Assembly: GCA_003446335.1 (NCBI GenBank)
Contig: DMAZ01000216.1
Location: 1 to 24,954, forward strand
Source: Lachnospiraceae bacterium
GTDB lineage: Bacteria; Bacillota_A; Clostridia; Lachnospirales; Lachnospiraceae
Length of the DNA: 24,954 nucleotides
Direction of reading: 5' to 3'
The translations under genes and the position numbers were made by a program. Positions 23,850 to 24,954 of this stretch are shown one piece after another. Under the pieces are notes generated by a model, which was not told the origin of the DNA, made no database searches, and saw only the letters and a list, made by a program, of their open reading frames with translations. Within the stretch, counting starts at the first letter, position 1. Each line of letters begins with the position of its first letter.

Positions 23850-24674
23850 TCAGATGACCTCCTTCATAAGATTTCTATAAGCCTCTGCCACTTTCCCTTT
23901 CGGATCGTGAGTAAAAATGCTCACACCTGCGGCAGATGCTTCCGCGGCTCTGACTGAAAAAGGAATCTTTGTTCTAAATATTCGAATATTTGTTCCGTAT
24001 GCTCCCTCTATAAGCGCTATTATTTCCTTTGAAAAATTAGTCCTCATATCGACCATCGAAAGAAGAATCCCTTCTATCCTCAGGTTCCGATTCAACTGTC
24101 TGTGCACCTTACTGATTGTCATCAAAAGCTGCTCCAACCCCTTAGCCGGAAGATATGCTGCCTGCACCGGTATCAGTACCGAGTCTGCCGCAACAAGCGC
24201 GTTGATTGTCAGCATGCCAAGGCTGGGTGAACAGTCAATAAAAACATAGTCATACTCTTCCCTGATTTCCTGAAGCAGCTCTCTGAGTATCGTTTCCCTG
24301 CTCATCATATGCACCAGCGAAACTTCTAATCCGGCAAGTTCAATATTGCCCGGTATGAGATCTACACCCTCCATGTGTCTCATTGTTGGCGGTACATAAT
24401 TCTGGAAAGTACATATGTCAGCATCATCAGAATTCCTGCAGCCTCGCGACAATTTGTCGTCAGCTTTTATCAGTTCCGATATCGCAGTCGCAAGTGTATT
24501 GTCCAACTCATCCGGGTTGTGAAATCCCAGGCTCTCAGTCAGGCTTCCCTGAGGATCCGAATCGATCAAAAGAACCTTTTTCCCCTCCTTAGCAAGAGAA
24601 ATTCCCAGGTTCAGGCAGGTTGTAGTCTTCGAAACGCCACCCTTTTGATTAGATACAGCGATTACTTTGCACAT
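23850..24674 (-). CDS. parA: ParA-family partition ATPase (Soj/ParA type)
   Basis: 274 residues; ATG at 24674 with GGAGG upstream. Deviant Walker A KGGVSKTT (11-18) keeps the signature lysines but has Ser where Gly is usual. LLIDSDPQGSLT and YVFIDCSPSLGMLTINAL are the other nucleotide-binding motifs. No N-terminal HTH is present, so it is the short Soj-like form without self-repression. Residues 72-78 (DDKLSRG) are encoded by one copy of the palindrome and fall in a region where the family varies in length. It forms an operon with parB (one-base gap) and repA. It moves or positions the element during division. Confidence 0.95.
   Translation of the reverse strand: MCKVIAVSNQKGGVSKTTTCLNLGISLAKEGKKVLLIDSDPQGSLTESLGFHNPDELDNTLATAISELIKADDKLSRGCRNSDDADICTFQNYVPPTMRHMEGVDLIPGNIELAGLEVSLVHMMSRETILRELLQEIREEYDYVFIDCSPSLGMLTINALVAADSVLIPVQAAYLPAKGLEQLLMTISKVHRQLNRNLRIEGILLSMVDMRTNFSKEIIALIEGAYGTNIRIFRTKIPFSVRAAEASAAGVSIFTHDPKGKVAEAYRNLMKEVI
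24442..24464. promoter_or_regulatory. Palindrome copy 3 (candidate parS or regulator site), inside parA
   Basis: The first 19 bases, including CCTC and the core CGACAATTTGTCG, match the copy at 11415-11437; the outer right arm has changed (GAGG to CAGC). In the coding direction it gives DDKLSRG, sharing DKLSRG with the hydrolase copy. Confidence 0.5.
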
Positions 24675-24737
24675 TCTCTATTTCCTCCGTTTTTTGTTTT
24701 TATAAAGTCTGACGGTAACAGACAAGGAATACGAAAT

Positions 24738-24774
24738 AAAAAAAGGACACTCCCCAAGTTAATGGAAAGTGTCC
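24738..24774 (-). terminator. Strong intrinsic terminator upstream of parA
   Basis: On the minus strand GGACACTTTCC pairs with GGGGAGTGTCC over 11 bp (two G-U) around an 8-base loop, followed by seven T. It ends transcription arriving from the right, so parA needs its own promoter in the remaining 63 bases or depends on readthrough. A possible pair is TTGTCT (24725-24720) and TATAAA (24704-24699), with a short 15-base spacer. Confidence 0.8.
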
Positions 24775-24802
24775 CAAGAAAAAATCTTCGCATTTTCAGT
24801 TT

Positions 24803-24867
24803 TGTACATAAATCAAGTCCAGTATTTAGTACGATTTATCAATAGTTTTATGTACTTTTTATGTACT
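24803..24867 (-). promoter_or_regulatory. 11-nt tandem repeat and inverted copy, candidate operator
   Basis: TTTTATGTACT occurs twice in direct tandem (24846-24856 and 24857-24867), and GTACATAAA (24804-24812) is an inverted copy of its core. TAGTACGATTTATC between them is a weaker variant. The AT-rich region upstream of the parA terminator resembles an operator, or arm-type sites of a recombinase. Confidence 0.4.
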
Positions 24868-24890
24868 GGTGATTCCAAAAAGCCTTTATT

Positions 24891-24954
24891 TTAGCGAAAA
24901 ATCGGCGTTTTTATTCTAACGTTCTCATCGTCGGGATTATAGATACCTTGGTCA
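24891..24954 (-). CDS. Possible 3' end of an upstream gene (partial)
   Basis: From the window edge a minus-strand frame is open for 20 codons and ends at TAA (24893-24891), reading IYNPDDENVRIKTPIF near its end. It looks protein-like and would place a gene upstream of parA, with the terminator at 24738-24774 downstream of it. Too short to identify, and a chance open frame of this length is not rare. Confidence 0.3.
   Translation of the reverse strand, partial: DQGIYNPDDENVRIKTPIFR

Noticed and set aside
1..24954. tRNA, rRNA or insertion sequence in the window
   Set aside because: No tRNA cloverleaf, rRNA segment, transposase or terminal inverted repeats were recognised on reading both strands.

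Overview
The window is a mobile-element backbone, almost certainly from a Gram-positive member of the Clostridia (Lachnospiraceae/Ruminococcaceae type). Every convincing gene lies on the minus strand. Gene content and order match the conjugation module of Tn1549/CTn4-like integrative conjugative elements: ParA, ParB, RepA-type initiator, PcfB, VirD4 coupling protein, Maff2, VirB6/TrbL-like protein, PrgI, VirB4, cell-wall hydrolase, DUF4315, DUF4366 (CD1107 family) and topoisomerase III. No relaxase or complete integrase is visible, so the element continues beyond one or both ends. The family assignments come from reading the sequences; no database search was run.

Layout in transcription order, right to left. 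(1) 24954-24675: possible end of an upstream gene, a tandem-repeat/inverted-repeat region, a strong minus-strand terminator, then parA. (2) 24674-21850: parA-parB-repA maintenance module. The repA gene carries six 23-nt direct repeats that look like an internal replication origin. (3) 21779-20662: a HTH protein and a small membrane protein, separated by a near-perfect palindrome also found in parA and in the cell-wall hydrolase gene (candidate parS). (4) 20661-20166: 496 bases without a gene, predicted to form a chain of hairpins and ending in an intrinsic terminator placed against the ribosome binding site of the next gene. This is a candidate large structured RNA or long leader of the transfer operon. 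(5) 20165-7298: transfer operon, comprising a small acidic protein, a BRO/KilAC-type antirepressor, PcfB, the VirD4 coupling ATPase, a Maff2 small membrane protein, a VirB6-like channel protein, an acidic protein of unknown function, PrgI, VirB4 (broken by a +1 frameshift), a membrane-anchored wall hydrolase with 3D, M23 and NlpC/P60 domains, DUF4315 and DUF4366. (6) 7297-5201: topoisomerase III. (7) 5200-4962: leader with a UUCG-loop terminator. (8) 4961-105: a 1,618-residue cell-wall-anchored adhesin with a thioester domain, a Pro/Thr spacer, two SpaA-like domains and seven VaFE repeats.

The genes fit together as a self-transmissible element. ParA/ParB/RepA would maintain a replicating form. 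PcfB and VirD4 would bring the DNA-relaxase complex to a channel built from VirB6, PrgI and VirB4, with the hydrolase opening the peptidoglycan. The surface adhesin plausibly promotes contact with recipient cells or with the host. Points most worth following: the structured region at 20.2-20.6 kb, the iterons inside repA, the shared palindrome, the virB4 frameshift, and a hairpin separating the Shine-Dalgarno from the start codon of pcfB.
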